Positions 1-7,646 of a stretch of DNA of 17,357 bases are shown one piece after another. The stretch covers positions 1 through 17,357 of the forward strand of contig DATLHO010000264.1 in NCBI GenBank assembly GCA_035539855.1, read 5' to 3'. The position numbers were made by a program, and so were the translations under genes. Within the stretch, counting starts at the first letter, position 1; each line of letters starts with the position of its first letter. The notes below the pieces were generated by a model that saw only the letters and a program-made list of their open reading frames with translations, was not told the DNA's origin and searched no databases. The stretch is from DATLHO01 sp035539855. Its GTDB lineage: Bacteria > Bacteroidota > Ignavibacteria > OLB7.

Positions 1-74
1 TGCGAATCCCGTGGCAGTTGCCGGGTGATGTGTAGGGGGTGCTACCATCTTCCGATTCCCCCCGAGTCCGGCGA

Positions 75-218
75 CCCTGTCTTCCCCGCAGGGGATCTTT
101 CCCAGGGTGCGCATCGCCGCATGTCGAGATGGGGGCGCTGCGGCTGCTTTCGCACAACTCCACCGACCCACATGCGGCTGTCGCGCCGAAAGAAAGTTTC
201 CCTTCGGGAATGACAGGG
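75..218. repeat. Long imperfect palindromic element (about 144 bp)
   Basis: The left arm (75-103) and the reverse complement of the right arm (192-218) share CCCTGTC, then a TCCC-G-AGGG core, then CTTTC. Inner parts of the arms also match: both contain GCGC followed a few bases later by GCCGCATGT. The centre lies near 140-165. This looks like a dispersed, foldable intergenic repeat rather than coding DNA. An open frame runs through it into the SNF2 gene, but its translation is unlike any protein family I know, which supports starting that gene downstream. The alignment was made by eye, so the exact ends are uncertain. Confidence 0.55.
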
Positions 219-242
219 AGGGCGCGCCTCCCGAACCACCGT

Positions 243-271
243 TTCGCATTCCCCGATCGCCGCCCTATCTT
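243..271 (+). promoter_or_regulatory. Candidate promoter of the SNF2 gene
   Basis: A TATCTT hexamer at 266-271 resembles a -10 box and matches the hexamer before the CAP lipoprotein gene at 3736-3741. The -35 at 243-248 (TTCGCA, 17-base spacer) is weak. Transcription would start near 277, giving a very short leader before the TTG codons at 287 and 296. Confidence 0.35.
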
Positions 272-295
272 CCGAAAGAATCCGAGTTGCGTCCA

Positions 296-3200
296 TTGGC
301 CTCAGAGAGCCCCATCCGACTCCGACAGCTTCTTGCTCCCTCCTTCAGCGACCGCACCAAGAGCCGGGGCCGCGAGTACTTCCGCGCGGGCTGGGTGAAG
401 ATCGACCTGGCGACGGAGGACCACATCGTCGCCGAGGTGAGGGGCTCGAAGTCGTACGTCGTCGAGATCATGATCCTCGATGAGGGCGTGCAGATCTCGT
501 GCGAGTGCCCGTACTACACGGACTTCTCCGAGCCGTGCAAGCATGCCTGGGCCACGGTGCTCGCGGCCGACGAGGCCGGCGTGCTGCAGCTCGACGAGAG
601 CGCTCCGAGCCGCGTGCTGCTCGACATGGGCGTGCCGCCGGACAGCGACGAGACGTCGATCGACCAGTCCGGTGACTCCGCGCGCACCAACGGCCGCGAC
701 AAGCTCTGGCGCGTCCGCCTCGACGTCGTCGGGATGACCCTCGGCACGCCGCGCGAGCGACGTCGCGAGTGGCCCGACGAGCGCATCCTCTACTACGTCA
801 TCGATCTCGATGCCTCGCGCCAGTCGCGGCAGATCGTGCTCGGCCTCGCCGCGCGCGACACACGCACCGCCGGCGAGCTCGGACCGCTGCGCGACATCAA
901 GGTCGCGCGCACGCAGGTCGACTCGATCCCCGATCCGCTCGACCGCCGCCTCGTCGCCACCCTCGTCGGCGCCCCCGACACGAATCAGTTCGAAGCCTAC
1001 GGCCGCTTCATGGCGGGCGATCAGTTGCACGGACGCTTCTTTCTGCACGGCGCGCTGCAGGGCGTGCTCATGCCCGAGATCTGCCAGACCGGACGATGCC
1101 TGCTGCGCGATCGCTACAACGGCGTCGACGAGGCGCGACCGCTGCGATGGGAGGACGGCCCGCCGTGGGAGCTCGCGATGATCGTCCGCCATCACGACGC
1201 CAACGGATCGCACGGCGAGGGATTCAACGCCGCGGTCGAGCTGCGTCGTCCCGACGGAAGCGCCCCTGCCGAGCGGCCGCTCGCCGTCTTCGACGGCATC
1301 GCGCTGTTCAGCGATCACCTGGCTCCCTTCGGCGGACAGGCGTCGGCGGCGTGGCTGGTGCTGTTGAACTCGGCGCCGCTCGAAGTGCCGCACGACGAGG
1401 CCGGAGCGTTCATCGAGCGGCTGATCGCGATGAGCCCGCGTCCGCGGCTGGAGCTTCCCGACGAGCTGCACTTCGAGGAGGTCCGGCCGGAGCCGCGGCC
1501 GCACGTCGACATCGTTCCCGAGCGCGGGCAGTGGCGCCAGCAGCCTCCGCTGCTCGCGAACCTCTCGTTCGATTACGACGGCCTCCGCATCATGGCCGAC
1601 GAGCCTGCGCCGGCGGCGTACGACCGTCGTGCGCGACGGCTCGTGCTGCGCAACCCCGAGGCCGAGAAGCGCGCGCTGCAGCGGATGCGCCAGGCGGGCT
1701 TCCGTGCCGCGATGTACCGGCGCACCGAGGGGACGTTCGAGATCGCCGAGCGCCTGCTGCCCGACGCGGTGCGCGTGCTGGTGCAGGATGGATGGGAGGT
1801 CGCGGCCGAGGGACGGTCCTATCGCAAGGCCGGCGCCCTCGCGATGCACGTGAAGTCCGGCATCGACTGGTTCGAGCTCGACGGCGCCGCCGACTTCGGC
1901 GAGATGTCGGTCGGCCTGCCGGAGATCCTCTCGGCGCTGCGGCGTGGGGAGTCGATGGTCCGCCTCGGCGACGGATCCTACGGCGTGCTGCCCGAGGAAT
2001 GGCTCGAGCAGCTCGCGCCGATGACGCGCTTCGGCGCGGGCGATCCGAAGGGATTACGCTTCAGGCGTAGTCAGATCGGCGTGCTCGACGCGCTGCTCGC
2101 CGATCGCGCCGACGTCGAGGTCGACGAGATCTTCGATCGTCTGCGTCGCGACCTCGCGCACTTCCGCGGCGTCGAGCCTCTCGATCCGCCATCGACGTTC
2201 GAGGGATCGCTGCGCGAGTACCAGCGCGAGGCCCTCGGCTGGCTCGCGTTCCTGCGGCGCTTCGGATTCGGCGGCTGCCTCGCCGACGACATGGGCCTGG
2301 GCAAGACCGTCATGGCGCTCGCGATGCTCGAGGGACGCAGAGTCGCACGGAGGCAGGGGATTGATGCGGCGGCGGTGGACGAATCTGTCGGGCAGGAGGG
2401 AGGCGACCCGCCATCGCGGGGACCGAGCCTCGTCGTCGTGCCGAAGTCGCTGGTATTCAACTGGAAGCGCGAGGCGGCTCGCTTCACTCCGGAGATGCGC
2501 GTGCTCGATCACACCGGCACGCAGCGCTCGGACGAGCCCGGACCGCTGCTCGAGTACGACGTGATCCTGACGACCTACGGAACGCTGCGTCGCGACATCA
2601 GGATGCTGTGCACGATCGACTTCGACTACGTCATTCTCGACGAGGCGCAGGCGATCAAGAACGCGGCGTCGGAGTCGGCGAAGGCGGCGCGCGCGCTGCG
2701 CGGCGATCACCTGCTGGCGATGAGCGGCACGCCGGTCGAGAATCATCTCGGCGAGCTCTGGAGTCTCTTCGAGTTCCTCAATCCGGGAATGCTCGGCGCC
2801 TCGAGTGCGTTCCGCGCGGGGCGCAACGAAACGGGAATGCCCGACGAGGACGTGCGCCAGATGCTCGCGCGCGCGCTGCGACCGTTCATCCTCCGTCGCA
2901 CGAAGGAGCAGGTCGCCAGCGATCTTCCGCAGAAGCTCGAGCAGACGCTCGTCTGCGAGCTGGAGGGATCGCAGCGTCGCACCTACGACGAGCTCGTGCG
3001 CCACTATCGCGCCTCGCTGCTGGGCATCGTCGCGGAGCAGGGGATCGCTCGATCGAAGATCCAGATCCTCGAAGCGCTGCTGCGCCTGCGCCAGGCCGCG
3101 TGCCATCCGGCGCTGCTCGACGGTCGCACCGGCAACTCCGAGAGCGCAAAGTTCCAGATCCTCTTCGAGATGCTCGACGACGTGCTCGGCGCGGGCAAGA

Positions 3201-3649
3201 AGGCGTTGATCTTCTCGCAGTTCACGACGCTGCTCGGCCTGCTCGGCGAGGAGCTGCGCGAGCGCGGCATCGTCTACGAGTATCTCGACGGCCGCACGCG
3301 CGATCGCCAGCGGAGGGTCGATCGCTTTCAGGAGGATCCCGACTGCCCGCTCTTCCTGATCAGCCTGAAGGCCGGCGGTGTGGGATTGAATCTCACGGCC
3401 GCCGAGTATGTCTTCCTGCTCGACCCCTGGTGGAATCCGGCGGTCGAGGCGCAGGCGATCGACCGCTCGCATCGCATCGGCCAGCAGCAGCGCGTCTTCG
3501 CCTACCGGATCGTTGCGCGTGACACGATCGAGGAGAAGGTCCTCGAGCTGCAGCAGCGCAAGCGCGAGCTCGCCGACGCCATCATCAGCGCCGACAACAG
3601 CCTCATCCGCGGCATCGACCGCGACGACCTGGAGCTGCTGTTGTCGTGA
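296..3649 (+). CDS. SNF2-family DEAD/DEAH ATPase with N-terminal SWIM zinc finger
   Basis: About 1117 residues from the TTG chosen here. Bacterial SNF2 (RapA/HepA-like) ATPases use ATP to translocate on double-stranded DNA and remodel protein-DNA complexes; the exact cellular role of SWIM-containing members is unsettled. A SWIM finger is visible (C69, C71, C81, H83). A long middle region resembles the bacterial SNF2-associated domain. The first helicase lobe has a Walker A DMGLGKT (665-671, Lys670), a DEAQ box (782-785) and a SGTPVENHLGELWSL motif. The second lobe has FSQF, LDGRT, KAGGVGLNLT, DPWWNP and the arginine-finger motif DRSHRIGQ (1056-1063). The frame stays open upstream to 107, but that part lies in a palindromic repeat. 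No ATG fits, so TTG at 296 (or 287) behind a TATCTT box is preferred; the ribosome site is weak. Family call certain, start uncertain. Confidence 0.93.
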   Translation: MASESPIRLRQLLAPSFSDRTKSRGREYFRAGWVKIDLATEDHIVAEVRGSKSYVVEIMILDEGVQISCECPYYTDFSEPCKHAWATVLAADEAGVLQLDESAPSRVLLDMGVPPDSDETSIDQSGDSARTNGRDKLWRVRLDVVGMTLGTPRERRREWPDERILYYVIDLDASRQSRQIVLGLAARDTRTAGELGPLRDIKVARTQVDSIPDPLDRRLVATLVGAPDTNQFEAYGRFMAGDQLHGRFFLHGALQGVLMPEICQTGRCLLRDRYNGVDEARPLRWEDGPPWELAMIVRHHDANGSHGEGFNAAVELRRPDGSAPAERPLAVFDGIALFSDHLAPFGGQASAAWLVLLNSAPLEVPHDEAGAFIERLIAMSPRPRLELPDELHFEEVRPEPRPHVDIVPERGQWRQQPPLLANLSFDYDGLRIMADEPAPAAYDRRARRLVLRNPEAEKRALQRMRQAGFRAAMYRRTEGTFEIAERLLPDAVRVLVQDGWEVAAEGRSYRKAGALAMHVKSGIDWFELDGAADFGEMSVGLPEILSALRRGESMVRLGDGSYGVLPEEWLEQLAPMTRFGAGDPKGLRFRRSQIGVLDALLADRADVEVDEIFDRLRRDLAHFRGVEPLDPPSTFEGSLREYQREALGWLAFLRRFGFGGCLADDMGLGKTVMALAMLEGRRVARRQGIDAAAVDESVGQEGGDPPSRGPSLVVVPKSLVFNWKREAARFTPEMRVLDHTGTQRSDEPGPLLEYDVILTTYGTLRRDIRMLCTIDFDYVILDEAQAIKNAASESAKAARALRGDHLLAMSGTPVENHLGELWSLFEFLNPGMLGASSAFRAGRNETGMPDEDVRQMLARALRPFILRRTKEQVASDLPQKLEQTLVCELEGSQRRTYDELVRHYRASLLGIVAEQGIARSKIQILEALLRLRQAACHPALLDGRTGNSESAKFQILFEMLDDVLGAGKKALIFSQFTTLLGLLGEELRERGIVYEYLDGRTRDRQRRVDRFQEDPDCPLFLISLKAGGVGLNLTAAEYVFLLDPWWNPAVEAQAIDRSHRIGQQQRVFAYRIVARDTIEEKVLELQQRKRELADAIISADNSLIRGIDRDDLELLLS

Positions 3650-3713
3650 TCGGGCGAACGCGACGGACCCGAACGGTGGTCGCCGTCGGCGCGCGTCTCA
3701 CGTGATCGGGCGA

Positions 3714-3741
3714 TTGCGCCGAGCGCCGGCGGGCGTATCTT
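3714..3741 (+). promoter_or_regulatory. Candidate promoter of the CAP lipoprotein gene
   Basis: TTGCGC at 3714-3719 and TATCTT at 3736-3741 are separated by 16 bases and sit 23 bases before the ATG at 3765. A 13-base direct repeat (CGTGATCGGGCGA at 3645-3657 and 3701-3713) abuts the -35 box; the first copy includes the SNF2 stop codon. Confidence 0.5.
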
Positions 3742-3764
3742 CGAGCAAACGAGGTCCAACCCGT

Positions 3765-4700
3765 ATGCTCAAGCGCATCATTCTACTCGCACTCATCGCC
3801 TCGGTCATGGCCGGGGGATGCTCCAACGAATCGACCCCCACCGACCCGCTGCCCGGCACACCCGCCGACACCGCATCGCTCGCCTCGCTCTACGACGAGC
3901 TGCCGAACGTCGCCGGTTGCTTCGAGGGACGTCTCAAGGCGGCCGAGAAGACGAAGGTGCTCGACTACGTCAACGCGATCAGGCGATTGCACGGACTCGA
4001 GGCGGTGACCTACAGCGCGAGCGACGACATCAACACCGCGAAGGCCGCGCTGATCATCGTCGCCAACGCGACCCTGACCCACACGCCGACGCCGTCGATG
4101 ACGTGCTACTCGGCCGAGGGGCTCACCGGCAGCGGGACGAGCAACCTCGCGATGCGCTCCGGAGGGACTCCTTCCTCGGCGGTGTACATCGACCAGTTCC
4201 TCATCGACAACGGCGTCGTGTCGCTCGGGCATCGTCGCTGGATCATCGATCCGTTCCTGAGCGCGATCTCCTTCGGTCGCGTCGATCGCACCGTCGGCGG
4301 CGCGCTCAACGGCGCCGCGCTGCGCGTGATCTTCGACCAGCAGAAGGACATCAGGAACACCTCCATCGAGCTCGTCGCCTACCCGTATCACGACTATCCC
4401 GCACGACTGCTCCCGACCAACGGCGTGCTCTCGCTGACGGTGATCCACGATCGCACGAGCCGCTCGTCGAACGACGGCGTCGATTATTCGGGCGCCGCGG
4501 TGACGGTGACAAGCGAGACCGGCGCAACGATCACAACGGAGAATCTCGGGAGCGACGACGACGGCTACGGCGTGCCGAACGTCTTTCGATTCCGCGCGCC
4601 GGGCATCACGACCGGCATTCGGTACAACGTCGTGGTGCGCAACGTCGTCGTCGACGGCGCGGCGCGCGAGTTCTCCTGGTGGTTCAAGCTCGTGAGCTGA
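3765..4700 (+). CDS. CAP (SCP/PR1-like) domain lipoprotein
   Basis: 311 residues. The signal peptide has Lys/Arg at residues 3-4, a hydrophobic stretch and an AGGC lipobox at Cys19, so the protein is probably anchored to a membrane on the outer side of the cytoplasm. Residues from about 60 to 170 carry bacterial CAP-domain marks: a helix with N-IRRLHGL, an LTHTP segment (His106), SNLA, and FLIDNGVVSLGHRRWIIDP (His156). CAP proteins are secreted; bacterial members are mostly uncharacterised, and some bind lipids or cell-wall material. A beta-rich C-terminal part of about 100 residues follows and is not recognised. The ATG is chosen because it begins the signal peptide; the frame itself is open further upstream inside the SNF2 gene. 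The stop lies one base from the stop of the convergent msrA gene. The domain call is good; substrate and role cannot be read from the sequence. Confidence 0.85.
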   Translation: MLKRIILLALIASVMAGGCSNESTPTDPLPGTPADTASLASLYDELPNVAGCFEGRLKAAEKTKVLDYVNAIRRLHGLEAVTYSASDDINTAKAALIIVANATLTHTPTPSMTCYSAEGLTGSGTSNLAMRSGGTPSSAVYIDQFLIDNGVVSLGHRRWIIDPFLSAISFGRVDRTVGGALNGAALRVIFDQQKDIRNTSIELVAYPYHDYPARLLPTNGVLSLTVIHDRTSRSSNDGVDYSGAAVTVTSETGATITTENLGSDDDGYGVPNVFRFRAPGITTGIRYNVVVRNVVVDGAAREFSWWFKLVS

Positions 4701-4701
4701 G

Positions 4702-5403
4702 CTACGAGCCCCACAGCTCCTTGAGCCGCTGATCGCGACGGCATCCCTCGCGGTATTCCTTGTAGCGCTCGGGGTTCTTCAGGTGAAAGTCCTGATGGTA
4801 TTCCTCGGCCGGTGTGACCGTCGTCGCGGCCGTGATCTCGGTGACGATCGGCTCGCTGAAGCGGCCCGAGGCGTCGAGCGCGGACTTCGACGAGTCGGCG
4901 AGGCGCCGCTGTTCGTCGTCGTGATGGAAGATCGCCGTGCGGTACTGTTTGCCGGCGTCGCAGAACTGCCGATCGGCCGTCTGCGGATCGATGTTGCGCC
5001 AGTAGACGTCGAGCAGCGCCGCGTAGCCGACCGTCGCCGAATCGTAGAAGATCGTCACCGTCTCGGCATGACCGGTCCGACCGGACGAGACCATGTCGTA
5101 GGTCGGATTCGGTTCCGTGCCACCGGTGTATCCGGAGATCGTCGCGATGACGCCCGGGACCGCATCGAAGGCGGACTCGACGCACCAGAAGCACCCGCCC
5201 GCGAACGTCGCATGCGGCACGCCCGCGGCGATGAGCGAGTCGAACTGTCGTCGCGTCGGCCCCGCGTCGGTCGCGGTGCCTGAGACGCCACCAGCAGCGC
5301 CAGTGGAGCCGGATGCTCCGGACGCGTCGCTCCCCTTCTCGGCCGTGCGGCATCCCGTCGTCGAGAGCGCCAGCAGGAGGATGGTCAGTGCGATGGCTCT
5401 CAT
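4702..5403 (-). CDS. msrA: Peptide-methionine (S)-S-oxide reductase MsrA, exported
   Basis: 233 residues. MsrA reduces the S epimer of methionine sulfoxide in proteins and free methionine (EC 1.8.4.11). The GCFWCVES signature is present with catalytic Cys71, and so are GYTGG, GHAETV, DxGKQYRTAIF and the YHQDFHLKNPERY tail. An N-terminal signal peptide ends at STTGC (Cys18). This may be a lipoprotein lipobox, though Thr at -3 is unusual, so either a lipid-anchored or a periplasmic enzyme is possible. A spacer rich in Ser, Gly and Ala links it to the domain. The ATG is supported by an AGGTGGAG ribosome site directly upstream and by its ATGA overlap with the stop of msrB. The pair would repair oxidised envelope proteins. 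The electron donor for an exported MsrA is not visible here. Confidence 0.93.
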   Translation of the reverse strand: MRAIALTILLLALSTTGCRTAEKGSDASGASGSTGAAGGVSGTATDAGPTRRQFDSLIAAGVPHATFAGGCFWCVESAFDAVPGVIATISGYTGGTEPNPTYDMVSSGRTGHAETVTIFYDSATVGYAALLDVYWRNIDPQTADRQFCDAGKQYRTAIFHHDDEQRRLADSSKSALDASGRFSEPIVTEITAATTVTPAEEYHQDFHLKNPERYKEYREGCRRDQRLKELWGS

Positions 5404-6020
5404 GCTCCACCTCGCAGCGCCGGCAGCGCCTCGCCTTCGGGGATGAACTTTAGCGCAACACCGTTGTTGCAGTAGCGCTGTCCCGTCGGCTCCGGTCCGT
5501 CGTCGAAGACGTGCCCCTGATGACCACCGCATCGCGCGCAGTTATACTCGATGCGCTCCATGCCGAACGACAGATCCTCCTTCGTTCCGAGATGTCCCTC
5601 GATGGGACGGAAGAAGCTCGGCCACCCGGTTCCACTCTCGAACTTCGCGTCGGATTCGAACAGCGGCAGATAGCACGCGGCGCAGACGTATGTGCCCGCG
5701 CGCTTCTCCTTGTTGTGCGGACCGTATCCGCACAGCTCGGTGTCGTCCTCGAAGAGGACCTTGTAGGCCTCCGGTGACACGAGCGGCCGCCAGTGCTCGT
5801 CCGGCAGGTCGAGCTTTTCGACGGTGGGGGCGCCGACGGGCAGTGTCGTGGCGTTTCCAGTCGAGGCGCTCGCTGTCGAAGCGTCGCCGATCGTGGCGCT
5901 CGGCCTCGCGTCGCGTTGCTCTCCGGTTGCGGTGCACGCCGCCAGGAGTGCGGCGAGCATGATGGCGCTGAACATCGGTGTGGTCATGGCTGTGATCGTG
6001 ATGCGAATGCGGCGTGACAC
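5400..6020 (-). CDS. msrB: Peptide-methionine (R)-S-oxide reductase MsrB, lipoprotein
   Basis: 206 residues from the GTG at 6020. MsrB reduces the R epimer of methionine sulfoxide in proteins (EC 1.8.4.12) and complements MsrA. The domain shows the SGTGWPSF motif, two zinc-binding CxxC pairs (Cys113/116 and Cys161/164), GHVFDDGPEPTG and the RYCNN active site (Cys184). The N-terminus is a lipoprotein signal with an LAAC lipobox. The start is uncertain. GTG at 6020 supplies the basic residues expected in a signal peptide, while ATG at 5987 or 5975 would give a shorter one without charge; none has a clear ribosome site. The gene is first of an msrB-msrA operon with an ATGA overlap, indicating translational coupling. 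Two inverted repeats lie at the GTG and just upstream. Confidence 0.92.
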   Translation of the reverse strand: MSRRIRITITAMTTPMFSAIMLAALLAACTATGEQRDARPSATIGDASTASASTGNATTLPVGAPTVEKLDLPDEHWRPLVSPEAYKVLFEDDTELCGYGPHNKEKRAGTYVCAACYLPLFESDAKFESGTGWPSFFRPIEGHLGTKEDLSFGMERIEYNCARCGGHQGHVFDDGPEPTGQRYCNNGVALKFIPEGEALPALRGGA

Positions 6021-6046
6021 GTTCGTGTCGCGTATGAAAAATACGC
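6016..6046. promoter_or_regulatory. Two adjacent inverted repeats upstream of msrB
   Basis: GACACGTTCGTGTC (6016-6029) has 6-base arms around TT. It is followed directly by GCGTAT-GAAAA-ATACGC (6030-6046), with 6-base arms and a 5-base loop. The first overlaps the proposed GTG start of msrB. The pair could be an operator or an mRNA structure controlling the exported Msr operon; no known regulator motif is recognised. Confidence 0.4.
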
Positions 6047-6104
6047 TCGGACCGCGAGGATGGATTGGGGCAAAACGGTGGGACTCCCGCGGACATCACA
6101 AAGA

Positions 6105-6139
6105 GAGCGGCCCGCCGGAGAAACTCCGCCGGGCCGCTC
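6105..6139 (-). terminator. Intrinsic-type terminator after the first barrel gene
   Basis: A 16-base stem with one mismatch (6105-6120 with 6124-6139) closes on a 3-base loop. On the minus strand it is followed by TCTTTGTGATG, a short T-rich tail instead of a true T run. It lies 43 bases past the stop at 6183. Confidence 0.7.
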
Positions 6140-6182
6140 GAGGACGACAACACGTGTCGTTGCCGATCGCGTGTTGATCCAT

Positions 6183-7004
6183 TTACCGCAGGTTGAAGCT
6201 GAACCGCGCCATCAGCTGCACGTCATCGGAAACCTCGTTGAGGCCGATGCCGGCGCCGACACCCAGCTCCGCGCGATCACTGAAGCTGTACGTCACTCCC
6301 GGGGTCGCGTAGAACTGCGGCGCGGCATTCTCCTGCGCGCGGGAGCTCAGCTCGAGCGACGGCGTCAGAGCCGAGCCCGTGTTGAAGATGCTACCGACGC
6401 TGTAGTTCAGGGCGTTGTCCTCGCCACCGAGCTCCGCCTGCGCACTCGCGTGCACCTCGGCCGAGCCACCACCACCACCGACCATCAGCGACGGCTTGAA
6501 CAGCGGACCCGCGTTCGGGGCCTTGTCGGAGACGTCGTAGTTCGACGACAGCGGAATCTCGATATCACCACCGATCGACATGGCGACCGGCGAATTGTCC
6601 TCGATCAGACTCACTTTCGCACCGGCTTCGATGCGGCTGGCGCCGGTCTGCGCCTCCATGCCGGCCGAGCGGTCGGCGATGTCGAACGGGAACTGCACGT
6701 GCGCCTGGATGTCGTCGGTCACACCGTACTCCACTCGCGCCATCACGGTGCTGTTGCGCGCGTCATCGGCACGCTCGTGCGAGCCCGACAGACTGAACTC
6801 CATGCCGCCCTGCGGCTCGGTGTACGTCGTCATGCCCGAGAAGAGATTCTCGATCGGCCGTCCAAGGTCTTCGCCGTAGTATGCGGCGTCGGGATCGAGG
6901 ACGACGGTCTGTGCGGTCGCGGTAACGCCGAGCCCTGCGATGGCCAGCGCCGCCGCGCACGTACTCTTCAGAAGACGGTTCGAAAACAGCTTGCTCGTAT
7001 TCAT
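6183..7004 (-). CDS. Outer-membrane beta-barrel protein, phenol_MetA_deg-like
   Basis: 273 residues. A signal peptide (basic N-terminus, hydrophobic core, cleavage near ATAQ at about residue 30) is followed by alternating hydrophobic/polar strands and glycine-rich turns typical of a barrel. The last part (YSFSDRAELGVGAGIGLNE, then an aromatic final strand FSFNLR) resembles the porin-like 'MetA-pathway of phenol degradation' family, whose members are mostly uncharacterised outer-membrane proteins. It is clearly paralogous to the product of 7875-8786: both have P-IE--F-G-T-YT-PQG early, then MARxEYGxT, and the same C-terminal motif. The ATG is set by a GAGGAGAGGG ribosome site; the frame extends upstream to 7061 without support. 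A stem-loop terminator follows. No substrate can be proposed. Confidence 0.75.
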   Translation of the reverse strand: MNTSKLFSNRLLKSTCAAALAIAGLGVTATAQTVVLDPDAAYYGEDLGRPIENLFSGMTTYTEPQGGMEFSLSGSHERADDARNSTVMARVEYGVTDDIQAHVQFPFDIADRSAGMEAQTGASRIEAGAKVSLIEDNSPVAMSIGGDIEIPLSSNYDVSDKAPNAGPLFKPSLMVGGGGGSAEVHASAQAELGGEDNALNYSVGSIFNTGSALTPSLELSSRAQENAAPQFYATPGVTYSFSDRAELGVGAGIGLNEVSDDVQLMARFSFNLR

Positions 7005-7061
7005 GGCATCCCTCTCCTCAGAAAATGAATTGTGGTTCCACTTCGTGCCTGCATCGGACAT

Positions 7062-7075
7062 GCGCGACGTCGCGC
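7062..7075. promoter_or_regulatory. Perfect 14-bp palindrome upstream of barrel gene
   Basis: GCGCGACGTCGCGC reads the same on both strands and lies 58 bases upstream of the ATG at 7004. It could be an operator or leader hairpin. GC-rich palindromes arise easily in such genomes, so this is tentative. Confidence 0.25.
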
Positions 7076-7141
7076 GTCCTGACGCATGGTGTACGAGCTA
7101 CCCATTCAATGCATGATCGTCCTCTCTTCGTAATCCCTCGT

Positions 7142-7170
7142 GGCGCATCTCCGATTCGGAGTATCGCGCC
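7142..7170. promoter_or_regulatory. Compound inverted repeat between divergent genes
   Basis: Inner arms CTCCGA/TCGGAG (7149-7154, 7156-7161) with a one-base centre are enclosed by outer arms GGCGC/GCGCC (7142-7146, 7166-7170). It lies in the 236-base gap between the minus-strand barrel gene and the plus-strand VOC gene, and could serve either one. No other gene is seen in this gap. Confidence 0.3.
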
Positions 7171-7240
7171 GCCTCTTCCCACTATGCCAACAACACCGTG
7201 CCAGCGCGGGTCGCGTCGCGGTGCATAATTCCGGTACCTC

Positions 7241-7621
7241 GTGAAAACGCACCTCATTCTCTACGTTTTCGATCAGTTTTCGAGCACCCAATTCTATCAC
7301 GCCGTGCTCGCGCAGGATCCCACACTGAACGTTCCAGGCATGACCGAGTTCACGCTCGGAGAGGATTGCATTCTGGGACTGATGCCGCTGCGTGAAATCG
7401 CGAGACTGCTCGGCGATGCGGAGATTCGTCCCGACGAAGCCGACGTCGCGCCGCGCGCGGAGCTGTACCTGCGCACGCCCGATGCCGTCGGATGCTTCGA
7501 GCGCGCGCTCGCCCTCGGCGCGCGCGAGCTCAGCCCGATGCTGCCCCGCGACTGGGGCGACGTTGCGGGGTACGTGCGTGATCCGGATGGGCATGTGGTG
7601 GCGTTTGCGATGTTGGACTGA
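7241..7621 (+). CDS. VOC-superfamily (glyoxalase/bleomycin-resistance fold) protein
   Basis: 126 residues from a GTG start. The pattern of two beta-alpha-beta units and the end WGDVAGYVRDPDGHVVAFAMLD match single-domain proteins of the vicinal oxygen chelate fold, which act as dimers in metal-dependent dioxygenases, isomerases and drug-binding proteins. Where many VOC enzymes end DPDGN--EL with a metal-binding Glu, this one has DPDGHVVAFA. A classical glyoxalase site is therefore doubtful, and ligand binding or another activity is possible. A CATAAT hexamer at 7224-7229 may be the -10 box, which would leave an almost leaderless message; there is no ribosome site before the GTG. It stands alone, between two minus-strand paralogous barrel genes. 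Confidence 0.78.
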   Translation: MKTHLILYVFDQFSSTQFYHAVLAQDPTLNVPGMTEFTLGEDCILGLMPLREIARLLGDAEIRPDEADVAPRAELYLRTPDAVGCFERALALGARELSPMLPRDWGDVAGYVRDPDGHVVAFAMLD

Positions 7622-7646
7622 TTCTGTTTCCCTATCGCAGCCCACC

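Noticed and set aside
216..232. GGGAGG/CCTCCC hairpin as a terminator
   Set aside because: Six-base arms without a T-rich tail on either side and overlapping the repeat element; not convincing.
107..295. N-terminal 63-codon extension of the SNF2 frame
   Set aside because: It lies within the palindromic repeat at 75-218 and the promoter region, has no ribosome site, and its translation does not resemble SNF2 N-termini.
302..1849. 515-residue minus-strand frame opposite the SNF2 gene
   Set aside because: His/Arg/Ala/Leu-rich antisense translation with no family resemblance; the plus strand carries the certain gene.
2054..3472. 472-residue minus-strand frame opposite the SNF2 helicase core
   Set aside because: Also an antisense shadow; the plus strand encodes the helicase motifs across this span.
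6060..7028. 322-residue plus-strand frame opposite the first barrel gene
   Set aside because: Arg/His-rich composition, crosses a terminator, no ribosome site. The minus-strand gene has a signal peptide and a good ribosome site.
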